Assembly: GCA_964424455.1 (NCBI GenBank)
Contig: CAYRJA010000040.1
Span: forward strand, 1-24,448
Source: CAYRJA01 sp964424455
GTDB taxonomy: Bacteria; Bacteroidota; Bacteroidia; Chitinophagales; UBA10324
Length of the DNA stretch: 24,448 nucleotides
Direction: 5' to 3'
Below are positions 1-7,643 of the stretch, piece after piece. A program made the translations under genes and the position numbers. The first letter of the stretch is position 1, and every line of letters begins with the position of its first letter. The notes beneath the pieces were generated by a model, which had not been told where the DNA came from, ran no database searches, and saw only the letters and a list, made by a program, of their open reading frames with translations.

Positions 1-103
1 TTATACCCACTTAAAGTTTGACTATCAATTATTTTAGACCCGAAAGCCCTGATTTCGGTAATGATAAAAATTGTACGATGGATACTGTATTTTTCGTTTT
101 CGT

Positions 104-143
104 TTCCGCAAAGTCCTCCGCGAGACTGTGCGGGGACGGAAGA
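104..143. repeat. GC-rich hairpin repeat with GGGGACGGAAG end
   Basis: An imperfect inverted repeat at 106-133 (CCGCAAAGTC paired with GACTGTGCGG) is followed directly by GGGGACGGAAG. The same design recurs at 22992-23030, where the two arms are swapped (CCGCACAGT paired with ACTTTGCGG) and the same GGGGACGGAAG follows. It is non-coding in my reading. The whole stretch 1-492 holds no gene I can support. Its ORFs of 91 and 70 codons run through these repeats and look like chance. Confidence 0.6.
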
Positions 144-158
144 CTGTTCTGTTTTAGC

Positions 159-225
159 TGTCATCCCGAACGCAGTGAGGGATCTCATCATTGAACAAAG
201 AGATGCTTCCTTCGTCAGCATGACA
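159..225. repeat. Short interspersed repeat, TGTCAT...ATGACA ends
   Basis: A 67-bp element with imperfect terminal inverted repeats TGTCAT / ATGACA and the internal words 'atcccgaacgcagtgaggga' and 'gatgcttccttcgtcagcat'. This type of 'TGTCATCCCGAACG' repeat is, from memory, widespread between genes in Bacteroidota and some other phyla. Partial copies occur at 7519-7550 and 7561-7587, and a fragment at 4835-4849 lies inside the 5' end of the TPR gene. The element sits between two members of the GC-rich hairpin family. Confidence 0.65.
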
Positions 226-255
226 AGAAAATGCTGTTCTGTCCCCGCAGAGTTT

Positions 256-306
256 CCTCCGACTTGCATTGAGTTGTGCGAGGAACTCGGCGGTACTACT
301 GTAACA
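256..306. repeat. Hairpin repeat (ACTCGGCGG family) plus octamer
   Basis: CCTCCGACTT at 256-265 pairs imperfectly with AACTCGGCGG at 284-293, and the octamer CTGTAACA follows at 299-306. Read outward from the hairpin, the flank 'ACTCGGCGG, 4 nt, ACTGTAACACTG' matches the reverse complement of the copy near 23120-23185. The flank 'ACAC.G..CGTTCA' also matches the reverse complement of the copy near 17075-17140. I therefore read these as diverged members of one family. Confidence 0.55.
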
Positions 307-492
307 CTGCTCGTTCACAAATTGTCTGTTGCGTGAGTAAATCTAATGCTATGAACAGGCAATGTCAAGTAAATTATTGTTTTGTTGTGGACATGGGTGG
401 GGTTTTGGTATCTTTTGCTTGGGTGGTGGGTACGATTTTCTGAACACCAAATATGTTTGGGGTTGTGACTTATCTAAACAACAAGCTCAATT

Positions 493-1470
493 CTACCTGT
501 ACATCACTCCCTTAACTGCTTCGATGACTTTAGCAGGATTAGGGAGGAAGGCATCTACTAATGTAGGGGCATAAGCAATAGAGGTATCAAGAGTGGTAAC
601 ACGACGAACCGGCGCATCAAGATAATCAAACGCATGACGCTGAACATGAAAAGTAATTTCAGTAGATACATTTGCAAAGGGCCAGGTTTCTTCCACCAAC
701 ACTAGGCGGTTAGTCTTTTTTACTGAGTTAACAATAGTGTTGTAATCCACAGGACGAATCGTGCGCAGGTCAATAACTTCTGCTTCAATTCCTTCTTTAG
801 CTAATTCATCGGCAGCAGCCAACACTACTTTCATCATCTTGTTAAAAGAAACGATGGTTACATCTTTTCCGCTGCGTTTAATATCAGCCACACCTATTGG
901 AATAGTATATTCTTCTTCGGGCACATCACCCATATCACCATAGGAAACCTCAGATTCAAAAAAGCAAACCGGATTGTTGTCACGGATGGCAGACTTTAAT
1001 AAACCCTTAGCATCATAAGAATTGGAAACTGAAATTACTTTCAATCCCGGCACATGCGACATCCATGCTTCAAACGACTGAGAGTGTGTAGCTCCCAACT
1101 GACCTGCAGAACCGGATGGTCCGCGAAATACAATAGGACAACCGATTTGCCCGCCGGACATACTGAGCATTTTTGCTGCTTCATTTACAATCTGGTCAAA
1201 AGCAAGTACAGCAAAATTCCATGTCATAAATTCTATAATCGGGCGAAGACCGTTCATAGAAGCTCCCACTCCTATTCCTGCAAAGCCCAGCTCAGAAATT
1301 GGTGTATCAATCACACGGTTTGGACCAAATTCATCCAACATTCCCTGACTTACTTTGTAAGCTCCGTTATACTGTGCTACCTCTTCACCCATAAGAAACA
1401 CATTAGGATCGCGGCGCATTTCTTCACTCATTGCTTCTCTTAATGCCTGACGGATTGGAATTTTTTTCAT
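493..1470 (-). CDS. pdhB: Pyruvate dehydrogenase E1 component, beta subunit
   Basis: 325 residues, the usual length for the separate beta subunit of the alpha2beta2 E1 enzyme. With the alpha subunit it decarboxylates pyruvate on thiamine diphosphate and acetylates the E2 lipoyl arm. Visible family features are GEEVAQYNGAYKVS near residues 28-41, the thiamine-activating glutamate in TPISE (E60), FMTWNFAVLAFDQIVNEAAK (81-100) and the conserved histidine in GATHSQSFEAW (H129). The C-terminal transketolase-like domain has VIDLRTIRP and LVEETWP. The start ATG gives a normal N terminus (MKKIPIRQALREAM). The alpha subunit and E2 are not next to it here, so it may be encoded apart from them. A 2-oxoisovalerate dehydrogenase beta subunit is the main alternative, but the sequence reads as PDH. 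A TATATTTG box lies 27 bp upstream. Confidence 0.9.
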   Translation of the reverse strand: MKKIPIRQALREAMSEEMRRDPNVFLMGEEVAQYNGAYKVSQGMLDEFGPNRVIDTPISELGFAGIGVGASMNGLRPIIEFMTWNFAVLAFDQIVNEAAKMLSMSGGQIGCPIVFRGPSGSAGQLGATHSQSFEAWMSHVPGLKVISVSNSYDAKGLLKSAIRDNNPVCFFESEVSYGDMGDVPEEEYTIPIGVADIKRSGKDVTIVSFNKMMKVVLAAADELAKEGIEAEVIDLRTIRPVDYNTIVNSVKKTNRLVLVEETWPFANVSTEITFHVQRHAFDYLDAPVRRVTTLDTSIAYAPTLVDAFLPNPAKVIEAVKGVMYR

Positions 1471-1496
1471 CGTATAAATAAATCTTTTGTGGCGGG

Positions 1497-1504
1497 CAAA
1501 TATA
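1497..1504 (-). promoter_or_regulatory. Possible Bacteroidota -7 box (TATATTTG) for pdhB
   Basis: Reading the minus strand, TATATTTG matches the Bacteroidota -7 consensus TAnnTTTG and lies 27 bp before the pdhB start. I do not see a good -33 TTG at the expected spacing, so this is only a candidate. Confidence 0.3.
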
Positions 1505-1588
1505 CAGGAGTTTTATGTTCAGTTTTCAGAATAGTTAATGAAGTGTCTGATAAATCAATACTTATTACATCCGGACTTAATATCCTCT

Positions 1589-2572
1589 CTAACTCTGAGG
1601 TAATTTAGGTTTGTTTTGAAGAATATTTTCAATTTCCTGTAACACTTCATCCGTTAACTTTGGCATAAATTGCAAAGCATTAAGATTGTCTCTGAGTTGT
1701 TCTACTTTGGAAGCGCCAAGGATAACTGTGCTGACATTTGGATTTTTTAAACACCAGCACAATGCAAGATGATTAAGCTGAATACCTATTTTCTTTGAAA
1801 ACACAGTAAGTTTTTTTGTCTTATCAATTTTTTCTTTTACCAAAGTTTTATCCTTCAGCCATTGCATTTTATCCATACTGATACGGGTACGAGGAACAAA
1901 CCCGTCGTTATACTTTCCTGTCAGTAAACCCGAAGCAAGCGGCGACCAGATGGTAGTTCCCATTCCGTAAACAGAGTACAGCCGCACATATTCTTTTTCA
2001 AACCGTTCTCGTGAAAACATATTGTACTGTGGCTGCTCCATAGAAGGCGGCAGCAAATGATGATACTCGGCAATATTGTATGCTTCAGTAATTTGCTGAG
2101 CGCTCCACTCGCTTGTTCCCCAATAAAGAATTTTTCCTTGCAGGAATAGTTGGTGCATTGCCCAAACTGTTTCTTCAGTGGGTGTGTTTTTGTCCGGTCT
2201 GTGACAGAAGTACATATCCAGATAATCCACATTCAGTCTTTTCAATGCAGCATTGCATGCTTCTGTAACATGTTTGCGGTTAAGTCCTTTCTGATTCGGC
2301 TTCTCTCCTTCGGCGCCAAAATAAACTTTACTCGAAACCAGATAACTGCTGCGCTGCCATTTGAATTTCTTTAATACCCTTCCCATCACCTCCTCTGATT
2401 TTCCGTCAGCATATCCTTCTGCATTGTCAAAGAAATTCACACCGTTGTCGTATGCCAGCTTCATGCAGCTTTCAGCTACATTATCTTTTATCTGCATTCC
2501 GAAAGTCAGCCATGAGCCGAATGAAAATGCACTGATCTGTAAGCCGGATTTACCCAATCTTCTGTATTCCAT
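1589..2572 (-). CDS. Aldo/keto reductase, Kv-beta (AKR6-like) type
   Basis: 327 residues, a full-length NAD(P)H-dependent aldo/keto reductase with a (beta/alpha)8 barrel. The catalytic tetrad is visible: D49 and Y54 in FFDNAEGYADG, K82 in VSSKVY and H124 in MYFCHRPD. Phrases such as LKRLNVDYLDMYFCHRPD, VWAMHQLFLQGKILYWGTSEWS, PLASGLLTGKYNDG and STVILGASKVEQLRDNLNAL are typical of the potassium-channel-beta-like branch. The substrate cannot be told from sequence. There is no signal peptide, so it should be cytosolic. It stands alone: 118 bp separate it from pdhB downstream, and a 387-bp spacer lies upstream. Two octamers (1637, 2263) fall inside the gene. Confidence 0.88.
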   Translation of the reverse strand: MEYRRLGKSGLQISAFSFGSWLTFGMQIKDNVAESCMKLAYDNGVNFFDNAEGYADGKSEEVMGRVLKKFKWQRSSYLVSSKVYFGAEGEKPNQKGLNRKHVTEACNAALKRLNVDYLDMYFCHRPDKNTPTEETVWAMHQLFLQGKILYWGTSEWSAQQITEAYNIAEYHHLLPPSMEQPQYNMFSRERFEKEYVRLYSVYGMGTTIWSPLASGLLTGKYNDGFVPRTRISMDKMQWLKDKTLVKEKIDKTKKLTVFSKKIGIQLNHLALCWCLKNPNVSTVILGASKVEQLRDNLNALQFMPKLTDEVLQEIENILQNKPKLPQS

Positions 2573-2959
2573 ATTTCAATTTGTTTTCTGTAACACCAAT
2601 TTTACACAATGCAATATTAACTGTTATTTGCAAGTAAATCATTTGCAAGCATCTGTTGGAATATGTAATACTCAATTTGTTTTTTTGCAATAATTGCATT
2701 GTATTACAAAAAGTACACACAACTGTAACACTGTGGAATGATAGAGTGAAGCATGCTTAACTGTTACAGTTTGGGCAAATTACATTTGTCCAAACCTAAG
2801 ATAATGTTACTTTCTACATTAACACTTACAACGCTTTTACTAATAATCGGAGCTATCATTTACAAATCTGCACAAAGAGAAGTAAGATAGTATTCTGCTT
2901 GGTTAAGCTGGTGTTTTTCTGAAAGAGAGAAGTATTCTCTTCTCTGATACAATCTGTAC
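2573..2959. other. 387-bp spacer between AKR and TPR genes
   Basis: It holds three octamers (2588, 2723 and 2762), the candidate small ORF at 2804-2890, and an inverted repeat AGAGAAG/CTTCTCT at 2926-2932 and 2939-2945 just past the TPR gene stop. That hairpin is AT-rich and has no T-run on the minus strand, so it is weak evidence for a terminator. Confidence 0.5.
2804..2890 (+). CDS. Possible 28-residue membrane peptide
   Basis: An ATG-to-TAG frame encodes MLLSTLTLTTLLLIIGAI followed by IYKSAQREVR: one hydrophobic stretch (about residues 2-19) and a short basic tail, the look of a single-pass small membrane protein. A TACATTTG box (2781-2788), matching TAnnTTTG, lies 15 bp before the ATG. 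It stands alone on the plus strand between two minus-strand genes. I do not recognise the family, and a chance ORF in AT-rich spacer DNA is a real possibility. Confidence 0.3.
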   Translation: MLLSTLTLTTLLLIIGAIIYKSAQREVR

Positions 2960-4882
2960 TTAGTTCAGATTATCTCCTCTCAAATCTCTGAACCGCTTAC
3001 GGGCTTCAATCACATAAACACTGCCCGGGTATTTTATGAGTATGGACTTATATAGTTCCATTGCTTTTTCTTTATTCATCAGTTGATGCTCATACAACTC
3101 AGCCAACTGAAAGGTGGCATCATCTGCAAGTAATTCAGTGGAATAATTATCATCCACCTGCTGAAACATTTTTGCAGCATCATCAAATTTTCTCTCTTGT
3201 AAATAGATTCTTGCTTTTGCAAAAAGAATATCATCATCCAATGAACTGTTAGGATAGAGCGCAGAGAGTGAATCTAATGCGGCAACTGCTTCACCATTTC
3301 TGTTCTGGTAAATCAATAAATCTGCACGGGCATACATTTCCATAGGAGCATAAGTAGTATCCAATCCGCTGTTGTCAGTGATGAAAACAGAAAGTGCAAT
3401 AGCATCATTGGAAATCAGTTCCTGTGTAGAACCCTTCAGCACATCCATTTGTGCCTGCGCCCATTCAAAATCGCCGGTGTAATAAGAAAGTTTTGCATTG
3501 CGGAACCGTGCTTCTTCTCCAAGTGCATCGTCTTTAAAATCCTTATCCACCTGCGAATACAGAAGAGTGGCTTCCCATATTTCATTATTCATCAGGTTGT
3601 AATCACCCAAATCGAGTTTGCAATATGCTTTCAGTTTTCTGTCGCCTGTATTGATGTTCATTACATCATTTAAGATGGCGATGGCTGAATCAAGGTTGTG
3701 CAGAAAGCGGGCTTCCAGATTAGCTTCATCGCGGAGTGTGGGAATGGTCTGCGCATTTTTACCAAACTCTGTAATAAACAAATCATAATTTTTTTTCAGC
3801 ATCATTAAATCCTGCGGTGTATAATTATTCGCAACAGTTATTTTCGTTTTTAATGTTTGCAGGATTCCTGATTTTGCCGGAAGATAATAGCCGCTCTGTT
3901 TTCCTTTTCCTTCAACTAAATATTGATAAGCTGTTACAGCCGCATCATATTGTCCTTCTGAGAAAGCCGATTGTGCAAACTGAAATACACGCCCTCCGTC
4001 CTCTTTGTTTCGTTTATCAAGCGCTTTTACCTGTATAAAAGCTGATTCAAAATCTTTTTTCTGGATGAAATACCATATCAGCAACTCCGAAAATGAAGCA
4101 TTGTCTGGATTTTTTTGCAGTCGTAAGTAAATCTGTTTACGCAGTTCATCGCTGTATTTTGGTTCGGTAATCAGACTCTGCAGATTACTTTGTGTAGCTG
4201 CCTGCTGCTCCGGATTCGATTCAAGAATATCGAGGTAAGCGCTAATCACACTCGGAATATCTCCTTTTCGTTTATAAATATCTGCCAACTCATAGGCATA
4301 TAAGGTAGGGTCGCCAAAGATTTTCTTTCCGCGGTTGTATGTAGCAATAGCATAGTCGTAATTATTATCTGCGATAAATGCCGTTGCCACTTTATTCAGC
4401 ATCATCTGGTCAGAATACAGATTCTTTAAACATAACTCGTACTGTGTCTTTGCTGATTTTGTATCTCCGTTTTTTTGGTAAGCATTTCCAATGTCTATAT
4501 AATAAATAAGTTCTTTAGGATTTTTCTTTAACTTCTTCTTTGCCACTTTCACTGCTTCATCATAATTTTTCAAACCTATCAAAGTGCCGTAGTAGCCGGT
4601 GTAGTAGTCATTATTATCGGGATGCTTATTATACAGTTTCTCATAAAGTGTTACTGCCTTATCAAATTCTCCCTGCCGGAAATAATACTGTGCAAGATTA
4701 GCATCCTGAATTTCAGTTTGCGCATAAGAAGCTACTGTAGTCAGAAACTGGATGCAAATTATCGTTGCAACTGATACGAATATTCTACATAGTAAAGAAA
4801 AAAATGGCTTATGGAATTTGTTCCTGTCCGGCAGGGATTCTGCATGACAATAAACAGAAGAATTAAATCCTTTCTTTACCAT
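2960..4882 (-). CDS. Exported tetratricopeptide-repeat protein
   Basis: 640 residues made largely of TPR helices. Examples are ANLAQYYFRQGEFDKAVTLYEKLYNKHPDN (about 63-92), IYYIDIGNAYQKNGDTKSAKTQYELCL, FAKARIYLQERKFDDAAKMFQQV and the last unit ATFQLAELYEHQLMNKEKAMELYKSILIKYPGS. A hydrophobic signal or anchor lies at about residues 36-55, with a possible signal peptidase site after SYA, so the protein is probably periplasmic or attached to an outer-membrane complex. TPR proteins act as scaffolds, and the partner cannot be named. The N terminus is odd: about 35 residues precede the hydrophobic segment, and part of them (CHAESLPDR) is encoded by a fragment of the interspersed repeat seen at 159-225. 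No later start codon precedes the hydrophobic core, so ATG at 4882 is the best start. It lies 56 bp after vanZ and may be cotranscribed with it or use the box at 4929-4936. Confidence 0.8.
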   Translation of the reverse strand: MVKKGFNSSVYCHAESLPDRNKFHKPFFSLLCRIFVSVATIICIQFLTTVASYAQTEIQDANLAQYYFRQGEFDKAVTLYEKLYNKHPDNNDYYTGYYGTLIGLKNYDEAVKVAKKKLKKNPKELIYYIDIGNAYQKNGDTKSAKTQYELCLKNLYSDQMMLNKVATAFIADNNYDYAIATYNRGKKIFGDPTLYAYELADIYKRKGDIPSVISAYLDILESNPEQQAATQSNLQSLITEPKYSDELRKQIYLRLQKNPDNASFSELLIWYFIQKKDFESAFIQVKALDKRNKEDGGRVFQFAQSAFSEGQYDAAVTAYQYLVEGKGKQSGYYLPAKSGILQTLKTKITVANNYTPQDLMMLKKNYDLFITEFGKNAQTIPTLRDEANLEARFLHNLDSAIAILNDVMNINTGDRKLKAYCKLDLGDYNLMNNEIWEATLLYSQVDKDFKDDALGEEARFRNAKLSYYTGDFEWAQAQMDVLKGSTQELISNDAIALSVFITDNSGLDTTYAPMEMYARADLLIYQNRNGEAVAALDSLSALYPNSSLDDDILFAKARIYLQERKFDDAAKMFQQVDDNYSTELLADDATFQLAELYEHQLMNKEKAMELYKSILIKYPGSVYVIEARKRFRDLRGDNLN

Positions 4883-4928
4883 TAATAGCTGATGAGATTC
4901 CTTTTAAAATTGCGTTCAAACATTCATC

Positions 4929-4936
4929 CAAAAATA
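4929..4936 (-). promoter_or_regulatory. Possible -7 box (TATTTTTG) before the TPR gene
   Basis: On the minus strand TATTTTTG fits TAnnTTTG and lies 46 bp before the TPR start, just past the vanZ stop. No clear -33 box is visible. AT-rich chance matches are common. Confidence 0.25.
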
Positions 4937-4938
4937 GA

Positions 4939-5351
4939 TTATGTATGCCGTATGAAAAATTTCTTTTTTACTATTAAATAACGGGCAAGGGCTATACCGA
5001 GTACTGCTCCGATTATATCCACTATAATATCTCCCCATTCAAAATGTCGGGTGGTAGTCAGCGTTTCCTGTAATATCTCAATCAATACTCCATAAAGTGA
5101 AGCGATAAGAATGATATAAAACTGAGCGCCGGATGAAAGAGCGCTTTTAGTAATTTGAAACGCACCCCCAAAAATCAAGAGAACAAAAACAACATGGAGT
5201 GTAATATGTACCCATTTATCAATATAAATTTTTTCGAAGAACCACCATTTAGGTAAATCATTCCCCGGCAATAAAGAAATCCATAAGATGATTCCTGCNN
5301 NNNNNNNNATATTGCAGCAGGTAAAAAATATGCCAATCGTTTCAACTGCAT
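4939..5351 (-). CDS. VanZ-like membrane protein, interrupted by the assembly gap
   Basis: A small VanZ-family integral membrane protein of unknown biochemical role. The part after the gap reads AGIILWISLLPGNDLPKWWF, then the conserved DKWVH helix start, VLIEILQETLTTTRHFEWGD (the family's E-Q...R..E..D pattern) and IVDIIGAVLGIALA. Translating only the gap-free part would begin at a TTG (5271) and lose the first membrane helix. Reading back through the Ns, ATG at 5351 gives MQLKRLAYFLPAAI, which joins naturally to AGIILW. The left part ends one base into a codon, so the missing bases must number 2 modulo 3. Ten Ns do not fit, and two bases would give a plausible codon. The gene lies 43 bp after gcvH, a pairing that is common in Bacteroidota from memory. 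Confidence 0.8.
5299..5308. other. Run of 10 N, assembly gap
   Basis: Ten undetermined bases inside the vanZ-like gene. Frame arithmetic across the gap indicates the run is a placeholder and not the true length. Confidence 0.98.
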
Positions 5352-5394
5352 TGAAGGGATACGGATATAAGCAAACCTGAATTACAGAAGTATG

Positions 5395-5775
5395 TTATTG
5401 TCCTGTAACCTGCTTGTAAGCTATAACATCCAGCAGCGATGAAACTTCCGATGTATTACTCATCTCCACTTTCACCATCCATCCTTTTCCATAAGGATCC
5501 TGATTAACTAATTCAGGTTGTGTGTTTAGCTCAGGGTTCAACTCCAGAATTTTTCCGGACACAGGTAGAAATAAATCCGAAACTGTTTTTACAGCTTCCA
5601 CTGTTCCAAAAACATCTTCTTTCTTTAATGTTTTACCTATAGTGGATACATCTACATAAACAATGTCGCCCAGTTCGCTTTGTGCAAAGTCAGTGATACC
5701 AATATAGGCAATATTACCTTCTATGCGCACCCATTCATGGTCTTTGGTGTACTTGAGATTGTCAGGAAAATTCAT
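5395..5775 (-). CDS. gcvH: Glycine cleavage system H protein
   Basis: 126 residues, the normal size. The H protein carries the lipoyl arm that shuttles the aminomethyl group of glycine between the P, T and L proteins in the cytosol. The lipoylation site is clear: FGTVEAVKTVSDLFLPVSGKI, with the modified lysine at K63. The N terminus MNFPDNLKYTKDHEWVRIEG and the ITDFAQSELGDIVYVDVSTIG segment are signature sequence for the family. P and T proteins are not in this window. It is probably the first gene of a gcvH-vanZ-TPR run on the minus strand. Confidence 0.96.
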   Translation of the reverse strand: MNFPDNLKYTKDHEWVRIEGNIAYIGITDFAQSELGDIVYVDVSTIGKTLKKEDVFGTVEAVKTVSDLFLPVSGKILELNPELNTQPELVNQDPYGKGWMVKVEMSNTSEVSSLLDVIAYKQVTGQ

Positions 5776-5959
5776 AATTGTTTTTTTTTGAGTGCGCTAA
5801 AATACACTTCAATTTTCATTTTAAACAGTGGTGAAGGAAAAGATGTATTGCAAATTTCATGTGAACTGCACAGTGTGTTAAACATTACGCTGAATAAATA
5901 TTTTGCTTGGGTCGTTGATGAAAAACACCAATAACGGACAAAAACAATTCACCGCTACA

Positions 5960-7267
5960 CTACTGTTTTATGCAACGTACTAAAAAACCGTATCCCTTAT
6001 TAATTTCTGAACGGCTTATTGATCTGTTACTCATCTTAAAAGCGGTGGCATTGGATGTAGCTGTCTCATCCGATGATGATGTCCACCATCCGGTCTCATA
6101 ATTTTGTAAATTTAATTTACCGAACCTTGAAAGATAACCTGTTGGCATTGCAGAGAATTTGGTTTCGTTCGTACCTTTTATCTTCCATCCCGTTAATGCT
6201 TTTATTTTTAATGCCGCAAGTGAATCTCCACCCAAAGCTTTTACGGCTGCTTCCCATTTTGTAGCAGTCGGTAACACCCATCCGGTAGGGGCTAATCCCC
6301 GGGAATCATTTACTGCATACCAATTGTAAATTATACCTTTTTGCAATCCATTTTCGTTATTGAAATAAACATAACACCAAGATGGTTTTTTTTCTATGGC
6401 AGCTTTTGCCCATTCAGATTCTGTTTGAGCTTGCATAATAGCATCCCCATTTCGGAAAGTGGTAACATCTAGATTCTCCAACGCCCAATTTACACCACCT
6501 ATTTTGACTGTTGACTCAGTAAATATCAAACTCTCTAATACAGGAGGATTATTATTTGACTGTGGGAGTGGATTATCATTTGTAATTATAAGGGCAGATT
6601 TACAAATATCTTCATGACCTTTTAATTCGCCTTTTACACAGCGAACATAGTATCCATACGACTTACTTTCCAAAGCAGAGGTAACACGGGCATTTGAATT
6701 ACTTATTTTATATGTAACAGCTTGAATATTTGCCCCGCATTGACTTGAAGTCCACCAAACAGCCGCACTATTCAATTCATAAAAATTTTTTTTAAAGCTG
6801 CACCAACCACCCGGCTTAGCACTGAATCCGGAAGAATTGTTGCCCTTATGTGTCCACCCACTATTATAACATAACTTGGGTAATGCAACTGCATCTCCAC
6901 CTAATGACTGAACAGCATCTGCCCATTCTTTATCGGTTGCTACATGCCAACCTTTAGGGGCTAAACCTCTTTTGTCATTAACTGCATAGAAATTATAAAG
7001 CCGACCATATTTTGCTTCATTTGCAGGATCATTGTTGTAATAACACCATGCAGGATTACCGTTAAATCCTGCATTAATCCACTCTTCAGGTGTTTTTGCG
7101 TGTGGAATTGGATCACCATTTTGAAACTGCGAAACATTAAGATTCTGACTTGTCCATTGTTGCTCGTTTATTGTAACTTCCTGCGAATACAAAGCCGTCC
7201 ATGTGCAACAGATGACAGTCAAAACAAGAATATTCAATATTAAAGTTCGGATTGATAAAGAACTCAT
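5960..7267 (-). CDS. Secreted protein with two Fib_succ_major (FISUMP) domains
   Basis: 435 residues. A signal peptide covers about residues 1-28, hydrophobic through TLILNILVLTVICCTWTALYSQ. Two homologous domains follow, about 30-217 and 250-435. Each starts with a W-x-x-x-N-L-[DN]-V line (QQWTSQNLNVSQFQNGDPIP; VNWALENLDVTTFRNGDAI), continues with YN.YAVND.RGLAP.GW and WWTSS, and ends with G[YF].VRC[VI]K. These are hallmarks of the Fibrobacter succinogenes major paralogous domain, found in exported proteins of Bacteroidota and Fibrobacterota, with unknown molecular role. I see no T9SS C-terminal domain. The domains are clearly diverged, so the duplication is not recent. It appears monocistronic, with long spacers on both sides of its transcript (184 and 376 bp). 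Confidence 0.85.
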   Translation of the reverse strand: MSSLSIRTLILNILVLTVICCTWTALYSQEVTINEQQWTSQNLNVSQFQNGDPIPHAKTPEEWINAGFNGNPAWCYYNNDPANEAKYGRLYNFYAVNDKRGLAPKGWHVATDKEWADAVQSLGGDAVALPKLCYNSGWTHKGNNSSGFSAKPGGWCSFKKNFYELNSAAVWWTSSQCGANIQAVTYKISNSNARVTSALESKSYGYYVRCVKGELKGHEDICKSALIITNDNPLPQSNNNPPVLESLIFTESTVKIGGVNWALENLDVTTFRNGDAIMQAQTESEWAKAAIEKKPSWCYVYFNNENGLQKGIIYNWYAVNDSRGLAPTGWVLPTATKWEAAVKALGGDSLAALKIKALTGWKIKGTNETKFSAMPTGYLSRFGKLNLQNYETGWWTSSSDETATSNATAFKMSNRSISRSEINKGYGFLVRCIKQ

Positions 7268-7643
7268 AGGTTGTAAAATTTAAAAAAGTAAATTAGATTT
7301 ATGAAAGAGTGATAATAAAATACAGTGTTCAATTATATGCAACATATCCCGGATATTATTCAACTCCATTATACTGTATCCTATAAGTTTTTCACATGTA
7401 CAGTTTAATAACTACTCGTCTCTGCAATTTATCCCTCTCCCGCAGGGTTAATCCTGAGCGTGGGTTTAATTGCAAGGCAGGATAACCCTGCGGTCAAGAT
7501 AGTAACACTCATCGTACTGACACAAGGATGCTTCCTTTGTCAGCATGACACGATGAATGTGTGGATTCCTCCTTCGTCGGAATGACAAAGCAAAGTGTTA
7601 GAACAGAGATGATTCCTTACACCAATAATGTTTAAAAGAAGAA
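7268..7643. repeat. 376-bp spacer with hairpin and interspersed repeat fragments
   Basis: It contains the inverted repeat CGCAGGGTTAATCCT (7441-7455) / AGGATAACCCTGCG (7479-7492), a 14-15 bp stem with one bulge and a 23-nt loop. Fragments of the TGTCAT-type repeat lie at 7519-7550 ('gatgcttcctttgtcagcat') and 7561-7587 ('gattcctccttcgtcggaat'). The hairpin lies downstream of the minus-strand thioredoxin-like gene and could help end that transcript, but no T-run follows it. No gene is supported here. Confidence 0.6.

Noticed and set aside
61..574. ORFs of 91 and 70 codons at the left end
   Set aside because: They run through interspersed and hairpin repeats, and the second overlaps the 3' end of pdhB on the other strand. 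No family resemblance.
2926..2945. Rho-independent terminator for the TPR gene
   Set aside because: The stem AGAGAAG/CTTCTCT is AT-rich and no T-run follows on the minus strand.
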